Shown in pieces: positions 7,073-13,497 of a DNA stretch of 64,000 nucleotides. The DNA lies in the NCBI GenBank assembly GCA_040905185.1, contig JBBDRZ010000007.1, positions 1-64,000 of the forward strand. The letters are read 5' to 3'. Position 1 is the stretch's first letter, and each line of letters starts with the position of its first letter. The notes beneath the pieces were generated by a model that ran no database searches, was not told the DNA's origin, and saw only the letters and a list, made by a program, of their open reading frames with translations. The position numbers were made by a program, and so were the translations under genes. The stretch comes from DASTEQ01 sp040905185. Its GTDB lineage: Bacteria > Chloroflexota > Limnocylindria > QHBO01.

Positions 7073-8702
7073 GATCCGGCCCCGCGGCTCCGACCTGCTG
7101 CTGCTGACCGCCGCGGCGCTCGTCGCCCGCGTCGCGGCCGCGATCCTGGTCGACTACTCCCCCTATACCGATCCAGCCTACTACGCCATGGTGGCCGAGC
7201 AGCTGGCCACCGGCCACGGCTTCAGTGCGCCGGTCCTGTGGTCGTTCCTGGACGTCGGCGGCGTCCTGCCGGCCGACCCGGGCCTCCCGGTGCCGAGCAA
7301 TGGCCATTGGATGCCGCTGACCTCGATCGTGGCCGCGGCGGGGATGGCGCTCCTCGGGCCCGACCTGCGCGCCGCCCAGGTTCCGATCGTGGCGCTGGGC
7401 GTCGCGCTCGTCCCGTTCACCTACCTGGTCGGCATCGACCTGTACCAGTCGCGGCGGGTCGCGATCCTGGCCGCGATCCTGGCCATCTTCGCCGGCCCGC
7501 TCCTGATCATGTACCCCACCGTCGACAACTTCGCCGTGTTCGGCGCCGCCGGAGCGGTGGCCATCTGGGCAGCCCTGCGCGCCATGCGACCGGGGCGGGC
7601 CTCGGCCTGGCTGGTGGTGTCCGGCGCCGCCGTGGGCCTGGCAACCCTGGCGCGAGTCGACGGCCTGCTGCTGGCGGTTGCGCCGCTCACCGCATGGTTG
7701 GTGGACCGCGGACTCGGCCCGTGGACCGCCAGCGGCGCCAAGCGGTTGGGCTGGTTGGCCCTGGTCCTGTCGGCTGCGGCGGCCGTGGCGGTCGCGGCCC
7801 CCTGGCTGGCCCGCAACCTGGCCACCTTCGGGTCCGCCTTCCCGTCCGCTGGGGGCCACACGCTGTGGATCACGAGCTACAACCAGCAGTTCTCGATCAG
7901 CGCCGATGTGTCGCCCGCCGCCTACCTGGACTGGGGGTTGGCCAACATCATCGGCTCCAAGCTGTTCGCCTGGTGGGAGATCGGCTGGCGAACGGTGGTC
8001 CTGCTGGGAGGGATCTTCGGGTTCTTCTTCTTCGCCGGCCTGTGGCGTGAGCGGCGCCGCGGCGAGGTGGCGCCTTTCACGGCCTACTGGGTCGTGATGT
8101 TCGCGGCCATGGGACTGGTCTTCACCTTCCACGCCCCGCACGGGGCGTACTACCACTCGGCAGCCGCCTGGCTGCCGTTCGCCTTCCCGATGGCGGTGGC
8201 GGCCACTGGTCCCGTCCTGACCGCCCTGGGGCGGGCCTGGGCATTCCTGCGCCGACCCCAGACCCATCGGTTCGTTGAGGTGGCCGCCCTGGTGGGTGCA
8301 ATCGTCCTCTCCCTGGTTGGATCCCTGGCCCTGTATCGGCTGTGGGAGACCTCCCACCAGCGCGACCTAGTGGCAGCCCAGTACCTGACCGATGCCGGCC
8401 TGACCGATGACACCGTGCTGTACGGAGACCCGGCCAGCCTGTGGCACCTGACCGGCAACCCCGGTGTGGCGGCGCCCTTCGACGCGTACCCGGTGATCGA
8501 AGAGGTCGTGCGCGCCTATGAAGTCGAGTGGGTGATCGTCACCTTGCGCGAGGACGCGACCATCGACCCACTCGGCTTGTGGAATGGATGCGACGGGATT
8601 GACGGCGAAGGGAACCACGCGACCTGGCTCGCGTGCGGTCCCGTCTTCGAGGCCCCGGGCGTGCGGATCTACGCGGTGCTCCCGCCGGAGAGCGTGGACT
8701 AG
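7071..8702 (+). CDS. GT39/ArnT-like membrane glycosyltransferase
   Basis: 543 residues, about eleven membrane segments, beginning MIRPRGSDLLLL. The GT-C catalytic-loop pattern is clear: helix 1 ends in LVDYSPYTDPAYYAMVAEQL, where D34 in TDPAYY sits where ArnT/PMT proteins keep the catalytic Asp, then NGHWMPLTS in the next loop and ARVDGLLLAVAPL mid-protein. These enzymes transfer a sugar from a polyprenyl phosphate to a lipid or protein on the outer face. A soluble tail of about 100 residues follows the last helix, with three Cys. The stop codon overlaps a palindrome that may be an operator of the downstream kinase gene. Confidence 0.78.
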   Translation: MIRPRGSDLLLLTAAALVARVAAAILVDYSPYTDPAYYAMVAEQLATGHGFSAPVLWSFLDVGGVLPADPGLPVPSNGHWMPLTSIVAAAGMALLGPDLRAAQVPIVALGVALVPFTYLVGIDLYQSRRVAILAAILAIFAGPLLIMYPTVDNFAVFGAAGAVAIWAALRAMRPGRASAWLVVSGAAVGLATLARVDGLLLAVAPLTAWLVDRGLGPWTASGAKRLGWLALVLSAAAAVAVAAPWLARNLATFGSAFPSAGGHTLWITSYNQQFSISADVSPAAYLDWGLANIIGSKLFAWWEIGWRTVVLLGGIFGFFFFAGLWRERRRGEVAPFTAYWVVMFAAMGLVFTFHAPHGAYYHSAAAWLPFAFPMAVAATGPVLTALGRAWAFLRRPQTHRFVEVAALVGAIVLSLVGSLALYRLWETSHQRDLVAAQYLTDAGLTDDTVLYGDPASLWHLTGNPGVAAPFDAYPVIEEVVRAYEVEWVIVTLREDATIDPLGLWNGCDGIDGEGNHATWLACGPVFEAPGVRIYAVLPPESVD

Positions 8703-8724
8703 TACTTCCGGGTCCCGAAGTACT
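8701..8724. promoter_or_regulatory. Palindrome AGTACTTC-N8-GAAGTACT before the kinase gene
   Basis: Perfect 8-bp inverted arms AGTACTTC and GAAGTACT are separated by eight bases and start inside the preceding stop codon. TTGACC, a possible -35 hexamer, follows at 8726-8731. Two more GTAC tetramers lie at 8770 and 8788 before the GTG of the kinase. The geometry suits a dimeric regulator; autoregulation by the adjacent NarL-type protein is speculative. Confidence 0.45.
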
Positions 8725-8807
8725 GTTGACCGCACGCACAGCGCGCCGGGAGGATGGGCCGAGGGTCCGGTACCAATCGGGCTCTAGTACCTCCCCGAGG
8801 ATTGAGC

Positions 8808-9863
8808 GTGGCGCAGGCCCCCGATCGCACCGGAATCGTTCAAATCGACCGCCTCAACGCGCAAGCCGCCGAAGGCCTTGGGCGCGAGGCGCGCCGCCTG
8901 CATCGGCACGCCGAGCGGGCGCGGGCGCTCTACCGGCGCCGGCTGGGCACCTGGCTCCAGCTCCGCGCTCGTCTCGAGCAGGGCACCCAGCGCCGGGCGC
9001 GCGACGGCGCCGGGACCGATGACGCTGAGGGGCTCCGGGCGGAGAATGAGACGCTGGTGCGCGAGCTCGCCCAGCTCCAGCACCGGGTGAAGCGTCTGGA
9101 GGTCGCCGCGCGGCAGCTCGACCTGGTGGTCCACTACCTGTCGACCACCGACCCGGCCGCCGCGGAACCCACCCTCGACACCACCGACGACTCGGCGGCC
9201 GGCATCGCCCTGCGGATCATCCAGGCCCAGGAACAGGAACGCCAGCGCCTGGCCGAGGAGATCCACGACGGGCCCGCCCAGGTCCTGACCAACGCCATCT
9301 TCCAGGTCGAGTACCTCGACCGCGTGGTGGCCGGTGATCCCCGCCAGCCGACCACCAAGCCGGCCCCCAACTCCCAGGCCCGCACCGAGCTGGGGTTGCT
9401 TCGCAACATGCTCCGCGATGGCCTGGAAGAGGTACGCGGGACGATCGCTTCGCTCCGCCCGCCGGCCGTCGACGTGGGCCTGGCGGCGGCCCTGGGCGAA
9501 GCCGCCGTCGCGTTCCAGGCGCGAAACGCAATCGCCGTCCGGGTTGATGTCGACGGCATCGACGCGGGGCTGTCGCCGCCGGCCCGCGCATCGGTCCTGC
9601 GCATCACGCAGGAGGCGTTGCAGAACGTGCGCAAGCATGCGGCCGCCACCGAGGTGCGGATCAGCCTGGACGGCACTCAGCTCGTGATCGCCGACAACGG
9701 GCGTGGCTTCGACGTCATGCGCCTGGCGACCGGGGTGACCCGCAACTTCGGCCTTCAGTTCATGCGCGAACGCGCCGATCTGATGGGGTCGGAGCTGCAG
9801 ATTGAATCGCGGCAGGGCGAAGGGACGCGGATCCTACTCCGCCTCCCGGAACCCGTCCGCTAG
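8808..9863 (+). CDS. Soluble sensor histidine kinase, HisKA_3 / HATPase_c (NarX/DegS class)
   Basis: 351 residues from GTG 8808, chosen because GAGG lies seven bases upstream; an ATG at 8754 would add 18 unconvincing residues. No membrane segment. Residues 20-110 are Arg/Glu/Leu-rich and probably a coiled coil. The dimerisation/phosphoacceptor helix has QEQERQRLAEEIHDGPAQVL with His153 in the HDxxxQ motif of the HisKA_3 family. The ATPase domain shows ALQNVRKHA (N box), VIADNGRGFD (G1) and NFGLQFMRERADLMGS (G2). It presumably phosphorylates the response regulator 36 bp downstream. The absence of a recognisable sensor domain suggests a cytoplasmic or protein-borne signal. Confidence 0.88.
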   Translation: MAQAPDRTGIVQIDRLNAQAAEGLGREARRLHRHAERARALYRRRLGTWLQLRARLEQGTQRRARDGAGTDDAEGLRAENETLVRELAQLQHRVKRLEVAARQLDLVVHYLSTTDPAAAEPTLDTTDDSAAGIALRIIQAQEQERQRLAEEIHDGPAQVLTNAIFQVEYLDRVVAGDPRQPTTKPAPNSQARTELGLLRNMLRDGLEEVRGTIASLRPPAVDVGLAAALGEAAVAFQARNAIAVRVDVDGIDAGLSPPARASVLRITQEALQNVRKHAAATEVRISLDGTQLVIADNGRGFDVMRLATGVTRNFGLQFMRERADLMGSELQIESRQGEGTRILLRLPEPVR

Positions 9864-9899
9864 CATCGGGGGACGGAGATGAAGGTCAAGGAGGAGAAC

Positions 9900-10679
9900 G
9901 TGGCACGAGCCCAGAAAGCCCCGGTCGAGACCAACGCGGTCGGAACCGAGGAGATCCCGATGGAGCGCCGCACCGGGCGCGACCGCCGGGCGACGGCGGA
10001 AAAGACCCGCATCGTCATCGTCGACGGACACACGCTGTTCCGGCGAGGGGTGCGCAACATCCTCGAGCTGGAGCCGGACATGACGGTCGTCGGCGAGGCG
10101 GGGAGCGGCCGGGAGGCGATCGCCGTGGTCGAGGAGCTGACCCCGGACGTGGTCCTCATGGACCTCACCCTGCCCGCGCCCAACGGCATCGAGACCACCC
10201 AGCGCATCAAGCGCGAGCTGCCGCACACCGGCGTCATCGTGCTGGCCGGCGGCGACGACGAGGAGCAGCTGTTCGACGCCATCAAGGCCGGCGCCGCGGC
10301 CTACGTCCTCAAGGACATCGACCCCAGCGACCTGGTGGCCATCATCCGCCGGGTTCGCGCGGGCGAGTACCTCATCAACGACAAGGTCTTCAGCCGGCCG
10401 GCGGTCGCCAGTCGCGTGCTGAAGGAGTTCCGCGAGCTGGCGGTCTATGGCTCGGATGCCCAGCCCATCTTTGCGCCGCTCTCGCCGCGCGAGGTCGAGA
10501 TCCTGGACAACATCGCCCAGGGCATGACCAACAAGCAGGTCGCCTACACCCTGGGCATCAGTGAGCAGACCGTCAAGAACCACATGTCCAGCATCCTGCG
10601 CAAGCTGAGCGTGAACGACCGCACGCAGGCCGTCGTGTACGCGATGCGACAGGGCTGGATCAAGCTGCCGGAGGACTGA
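9900..10679 (+). CDS. NarL/FixJ-family response regulator with atypical receiver
   Basis: 259 residues from GTG 9900, preferred over ATG 9879 because AAGGAGG ends five bases upstream. The receiver domain keeps the phosphoacceptor (VVLMDLTLP, D88) and the conserved Lys (AYVLKD, K138), but the usual Asp-Asp pair is D42-G43 (IVIVDGHTLF) and the switch Thr/Ser is A116 (VIVLAGGDDEE). The C-terminal LuxR helix-turn-helix is intact: LSPREVEILDNIAQGMTNKQ and SEQTVKNHMSSILRKL. It is the partner of the kinase just upstream. The changed acidic pocket may weaken Mg2+-dependent phosphorylation or signalling. Confidence 0.88.
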   Translation: MARAQKAPVETNAVGTEEIPMERRTGRDRRATAEKTRIVIVDGHTLFRRGVRNILELEPDMTVVGEAGSGREAIAVVEELTPDVVLMDLTLPAPNGIETTQRIKRELPHTGVIVLAGGDDEEQLFDAIKAGAAAYVLKDIDPSDLVAIIRRVRAGEYLINDKVFSRPAVASRVLKEFRELAVYGSDAQPIFAPLSPREVEILDNIAQGMTNKQVAYTLGISEQTVKNHMSSILRKLSVNDRTQAVVYAMRQGWIKLPED

Positions 10680-10680
10680 C

Positions 10681-10716
10681 CGATGCGGGCGCGCGGCTCG
10701 GAGCCGCGCGCCATCG
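10681..10716 (+). terminator. Strong hairpin after the response regulator gene
   Basis: Arms GGCGCGCGGCTC and GAGCCGCGCGCC (12/12) flank one central base, with a further CGATG/CATCG pairing outside. It begins two bases after the stop codon. There is no T tract, so it may be a weak or factor-assisted terminator, or an mRNA-stabilising element before the next gene at 10726. Confidence 0.5.
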
Positions 10717-10725
10717 GCTCGCCGC

Positions 10726-11571
10726 ATGATCGCGCGCGACCAACCGCTTGTTCGCCCCGAGATGTGGGTGCTGGTCGCCTACGGCCTGCTGAACCTGGCG
10801 ATCCTCTTGGCCCTCAGCCCGGCCCCGAACGCCGACTGGGCAACCGCGTGGTGGCCGCTCGAGGGATGGGGCCGAGAGGTGTACGACCACCCGTGGCGAT
10901 ACTCGCCCGTGCTCCTGCCGGTCATGAGCCTGGTGGTCGTCGGCGGGCCGCTTCTCCTCGGGGCAGCGCATCTGGTGGCCCTCATTCCCTTGGCCCGGAT
11001 CGGTGAGTGGACCTCGTGGGCCGTGGCGTTCAGCGCCTTCTTCTGGGTCGATCTCATGGTCGGGAACGTCTTCACCTTCGTCGCGGTGGCGGCGGCGTTG
11101 GCGATATCCGGCTCCCGGACCGGCAGCATCCTGTTCCTCGCCCTCACTCTCGTCATGCCACGCCCGGTGCAGCTGCCGCTGGCCCTCTGGCTGCTCTGGC
11201 GCCGCGCGGACTTGCGCGGCGTCTTTGCCCTGCTCTTCGCCATGCATGCTGCTGGCGTAGTGGCATCTGGCTATGCGGCCGATTGGATCGAGTCACTGGT
11301 CGGTTCCAGTTGGCTGATCGACGCCGGCTTCTCGCTCGGGCCGGGCCGGCTTGTCGGGCCGTGGTGGCTGGTGGTCGGCATCCCTGCGGCGTCGTGGATG
11401 GTTTGGCGCGGCTCTGCCCGTGTCGCCGCCATGGCCGGGATCGTCCTCTCCCCCTTCCTGCTGCCCCAGTACCTGCTAATGGGCATCATCGCACTCCCGG
11501 CGCGGTCATGGGCCCAGCGGTGGCTCCGGTTCGTCGGTCGAGAGCGCGGTGGCACGCCGAACACCCCGTGA
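10726..11571 (+). CDS. Polytopic membrane protein, GT87/DUF2029-like (paralog 3 of 3)
   Basis: 281 residues, about eight membrane segments. It carries the paralog signatures LVMPRPVQLPLALWLLWRRA and VVASGYAADW, and HPWRYSPVLLP in the first loop; it diverges most from the other two in the N-terminal loop, where it has NADWATAWWPLEGWG. The C-terminus ends cleanly after LLPQYLLMGIIALPARSW plus a short basic tail, which helps define the true family end for the two copies whose tails run into converging genes. No catalytic assignment is possible. Confidence 0.68.
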   Translation: MIARDQPLVRPEMWVLVAYGLLNLAILLALSPAPNADWATAWWPLEGWGREVYDHPWRYSPVLLPVMSLVVVGGPLLLGAAHLVALIPLARIGEWTSWAVAFSAFFWVDLMVGNVFTFVAVAAALAISGSRTGSILFLALTLVMPRPVQLPLALWLLWRRADLRGVFALLFAMHAAGVVASGYAADWIESLVGSSWLIDAGFSLGPGRLVGPWWLVVGIPAASWMVWRGSARVAAMAGIVLSPFLLPQYLLMGIIALPARSWAQRWLRFVGRERGGTPNTP

Positions 11572-11704
11572 GCCTCGCCAGCACATGGTCGCGTTCCGCT
11601 GGACGTAACCCCCGAGGGCAGTACGGGAGTGCCATTCCGCTGGCATCTGCGGCGACTCAGCATGGCGCCACGCCCAATCGGGTATCCGAGAGGGTGTCAT
11701 CGGA

Positions 11705-11735
11705 CGAGGATCGGTGGCAACCCCATCGGTCCTCG
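11705..11735 (+). ncRNA. Candidate structured RNA hairpin upstream of the terminator
   Basis: Thirteen base pairs (two of them G-U) close a five-base loop; the outer arms are CGAGGA and TCCTCG. It stands 18 bases before a second, terminator-like hairpin. The pair resembles the tail of a riboswitch or attenuator, but no known riboswitch consensus was recognised and there is no downstream gene before the terminator. Confidence 0.35.
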
Positions 11736-11753
11736 GGGTCTCCTCCTCCGGTC

Positions 11754-11792
11754 ATGAGAGCCGCGCAGCAGCAGGCGCGGCTCTCATGTTTT
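11754..11792 (+). terminator. Intrinsic terminator before the pilus locus
   Basis: Perfect 13-bp stem ATGAGAGCCGCGC / GCGCGGCTCTCAT with an 8-base loop (AGCAGCAG), followed by GTTTTG on the plus strand. It most likely ends transcripts entering from the membrane-protein gene at 10726 and insulates flp. Confidence 0.75.
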
Positions 11793-11836
11793 GTATCGGG
11801 CGATGCATTTCGAGATCAGAGGTCGGTTTGGTGACC

Positions 11837-11867
11837 TTGACAAGGGGGAAGGCCTCGCGCAAGGTAC
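11837..11867 (+). promoter_or_regulatory. TTGACA hexamer and GCAAGGTAC element upstream of flp
   Basis: A consensus -35 hexamer TTGACA (11837-11842) is followed after 16 bases by GCAAGGTAC (11859-11867). No convincing -10 box sits at the usual 17-base distance. The identical 9-mer occurs upstream of both tadE modules (20404 and 23023), once again preceded by TTGACA (23009). A shared control element for pilus genes is inferred. Confidence 0.45.
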
Positions 11868-11973
11868 GGCTCCGCGGAGCGCCTCGTAGGACCAACGGGT
11901 CATGTTCATGTGCCCGATGCCCGCCCTACGCTGTTTTCGCCAATCCTGTGAGGAAAGGAGGTACCTGCAAAAC

Positions 11974-12153
11974 ATGCTTCAGTTCATCAGCACTCTTCTC
12001 GCTCGCTTCCATCGGGAAGACGAGGAAGGTCAGACGCTCGTCGAGTACGGGCTTCTGCTGGCCCTCATCGCGATTATCGTGATCGTGGCCCTTCTGTTCC
12101 TGGGCCCGATCGTCAGCCAGATCTTCAGCAACGTGGCCCAGAACCTTCAGTAG
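11974..12153 (+). CDS. flp: Flp-type prepilin (major Tad pilin)
   Basis: 59 residues, the usual size of Flp/TadA-dependent prepilins. The basic leader ends at ...EDEEG, and processing before QTLVEYG would place Glu at +5 and Tyr at +6, the defining Glu-Tyr pair. It is followed by one long hydrophobic helix (LLLALIAIIVIVALLFLGP) and a short polar tail. ATG 11974 follows an AAAGGAGG site by 12 bases, a rather long spacing. It is the major subunit of the pilus built by the downstream cpa/tad genes. A terminator follows directly, so it can be made in excess as a single-gene transcript. No prepilin peptidase gene is present in the window. Confidence 0.93.
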   Translation: MLQFISTLLARFHREDEEGQTLVEYGLLLALIAIIVIVALLFLGPIVSQIFSNVAQNLQ

Positions 12154-12169
12154 GTTCAGGCCTCCAAAA

Positions 12170-12210
12170 GACAACGCCTCCGGGCTCAGGTCCGGGGGCG
12201 TTGTCATTTC
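12170..12210 (+). terminator. Intrinsic terminator after flp
   Basis: GACAACGCC at 12170 pairs with GGCGTTGTC at 12197-12205, extended inside by CCGG pairings, and is followed by ATTTC. It begins 17 bases after the flp stop and separates the pilin gene from the cpaB operon. Confidence 0.8.
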
Positions 12211-12316
12211 GGCCGCATGCTGCCGCGTGTGTGTGCCCGCCAGCGTCCCGTACCGGCTGAGTTTGGGTCGGCGAAGGCGCTCAGTCGGTGACGCCGGAGC
12301 CGAATGTGTCCGTGGG

Positions 12317-12395
12317 TGACCCTCATCGGCCAATGACGGCCCAAGTTCCGGGGTCCACGTGGCTGATCTTGGCCGATGCGTGTCAATGAGGATCA
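12317..12395. repeat. Interrupted inverted repeat before cpaB
   Basis: CATCGGCCAA (12324-12333) matches TTGGCCGATG (12369-12378) perfectly in inverted orientation, and TGACCCTCAT (12317-12326) pairs 9/10 with ATGAGGATCA (12386-12395). Together they could form a long hairpin with a bulge. It lies about 190 bp upstream of cpaB; an operator or a small RNA are both possible. Confidence 0.4.
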
Positions 12396-12585
12396 CAGAC
12401 GGCGGATGCGGCGGCCGAAGGTGGTTGCGGCACGGCGCGCCATTCCCGACTAGTACCCCCGCCGCCTAGCCCACAAGTCCAGTCGAACCTTCGAGACGGC
12501 GTGCGTACACTGTTGACCGCAGTCACAATAGTGCGGGAATCATCCACATCGGATTGACCCGTTTCAGCTATAGGAGACGCTCCCC

Positions 12586-13458
12586 GTGAAGCGATCCAAC
12601 CGTCTGGTGATCTTGGTCGGCGTCCTGTTGGCGGTGCTCGCCTTCGTCGGCGTCCTGTTCATCCTGAACCAGCAGCCGATCACGACCACGCCCGAGACCA
12701 TCCAGGCCACGGTGCTGGTCGCGACTCGGGACATCGAACTCGACGAGGAAGTGACGCCCGACATGGTGGAGGCGGTCCAGATCGATCCCGCCGGTGTCTT
12801 GGGGCATCCCCTGGTCGACCCCTCGCAGGTCTCCGGCCGTCCGGCTCTGCTGCCCATTCCGGAGGGCACGCAGGTCAACCAGGAGGCGATCGGGCTGGTC
12901 GCTGGGACGGCTACCTGTATCTCCTGCCAGCTCCAGCCCGGAGAGAAGGCCATCGCCTTCCAGGTGGACCGCGTCACGGGCCTCGACTTCCTGATCCTGC
13001 CCGGCGACCGGATTGACGTCATCGTCCGCCAGAACGTCTCCGTCCTGCAGACGACCGCGGACACCGTGAACAACCCGCCCGGCGAGCAGCGCTTCGAGGT
13101 CGTCGCGGGCCTGGAAGGTGCCCCGACCGTGAAGACCGTCCTCCAGAACAAGCGAGTGCTGTACGTCAGCCAGGCGCGGGACGTCCCGGGCCCCGAGCCC
13201 ACCCCGCCGCCGGAGGGCGGCGAGGCCGCGCCGGCCGCGGCGATCACCAGCGTGATCATCGTCTTCGCGGGCACCGACCAGGATGCGGAGCTCATCAAGC
13301 TGGCGCAAAACGACGTCGAGACCGTGGGCCTGCTGACGGCGGTCCTGCGTTCGCGGGATGATGACGTGGCCGAGGCCACGACCGGCATCACGCTCCAGCT
13401 CCTGATCGAGCTGTACGGCGTGCCGGTGCCCAACATCGTCCTGCTTCCCGTCGAATAG
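12586..13458 (+). CDS. cpaB: Tad pilus assembly protein CpaB/RcpC
   Basis: 290 residues from GTG with GGAG nine bases upstream. One N-terminal membrane anchor (LVILVGVLLAVLAFVGVLFIL), then a SAF-type domain (ATVLVATRDIELDEEVTPDM, residues ~43-62), a CISC pair, and the RcpC core with GEKAIAFQVDRVTGLDFLIL and PGDRIDVIV. A Pro/Glu/Ala-rich insert (PGPEPTPPPEGGEAAPAAA) precedes the last strands. In diderms CpaB works with the secretin CpaC; no secretin gene is found here, so in this probably monoderm cell it may act at the wall or the membrane platform. First gene of the cpaB-cpaE-cpaF-tadB-tadC operon. Confidence 0.88.
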   Translation: MKRSNRLVILVGVLLAVLAFVGVLFILNQQPITTTPETIQATVLVATRDIELDEEVTPDMVEAVQIDPAGVLGHPLVDPSQVSGRPALLPIPEGTQVNQEAIGLVAGTATCISCQLQPGEKAIAFQVDRVTGLDFLILPGDRIDVIVRQNVSVLQTTADTVNNPPGEQRFEVVAGLEGAPTVKTVLQNKRVLYVSQARDVPGPEPTPPPEGGEAAPAAAITSVIIVFAGTDQDAELIKLAQNDVETVGLLTAVLRSRDDDVAEATTGITLQLLIELYGVPVPNIVLLPVE

Positions 13459-13497
13459 CCGACTTGGCAGTCACCGGGTTTTGAGAGAGCATCGGGC

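Larger units (their letters stand above)
11572..11973 (+). other. 402-bp intergenic region upstream of flp
   Basis: No gene was found here. In order it holds a 13-bp-stem hairpin (11705-11735), an intrinsic-terminator-like hairpin followed by GTTTTG (11754-11787), a TTGACA hexamer (11837-11842), a GCAAGGTAC element (11859-11867), a possible leader stem (CGTAGG 11885-11890 with CCTACG 11925-11930, inner CGGG/CCCG), and an AAAGGAGG Shine-Dalgarno (11954-11961) twelve bases before the flp ATG. The layout suggests upstream transcripts end here and flp has its own promoter and structured leader. Confidence 0.55.
12154..12585 (+). other. 432-bp intergenic region between flp and cpaB
   Basis: No gene was found. 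It contains the flp terminator (12170-12205), a long interrupted inverted repeat (12317-12395), scattered GTAC tetramers (12250, 12453, 12505), and two TTGACC hexamers (12513 and 12554), the second followed by CTATAG (12568) and the Shine-Dalgarno GGAG for cpaB. The cpaB-cpaE-cpaF-tadBC operon promoter is therefore probably within 12500-12575. Confidence 0.5.

Noticed and set aside
6450..8357. Long open frame on the minus strand (over 600 codons)
   Set aside because: It is antisense to the GT39-like gene and rich in Gly/Arg/Gln/His, a usual shadow frame in high-GC coding DNA; no motifs.
11641..11792. c-di-GMP (GEMM) riboswitch upstream of flp
   Set aside because: The hairpins do not carry the conserved GEMM bases, and a terminator ends the region before the flp promoter.
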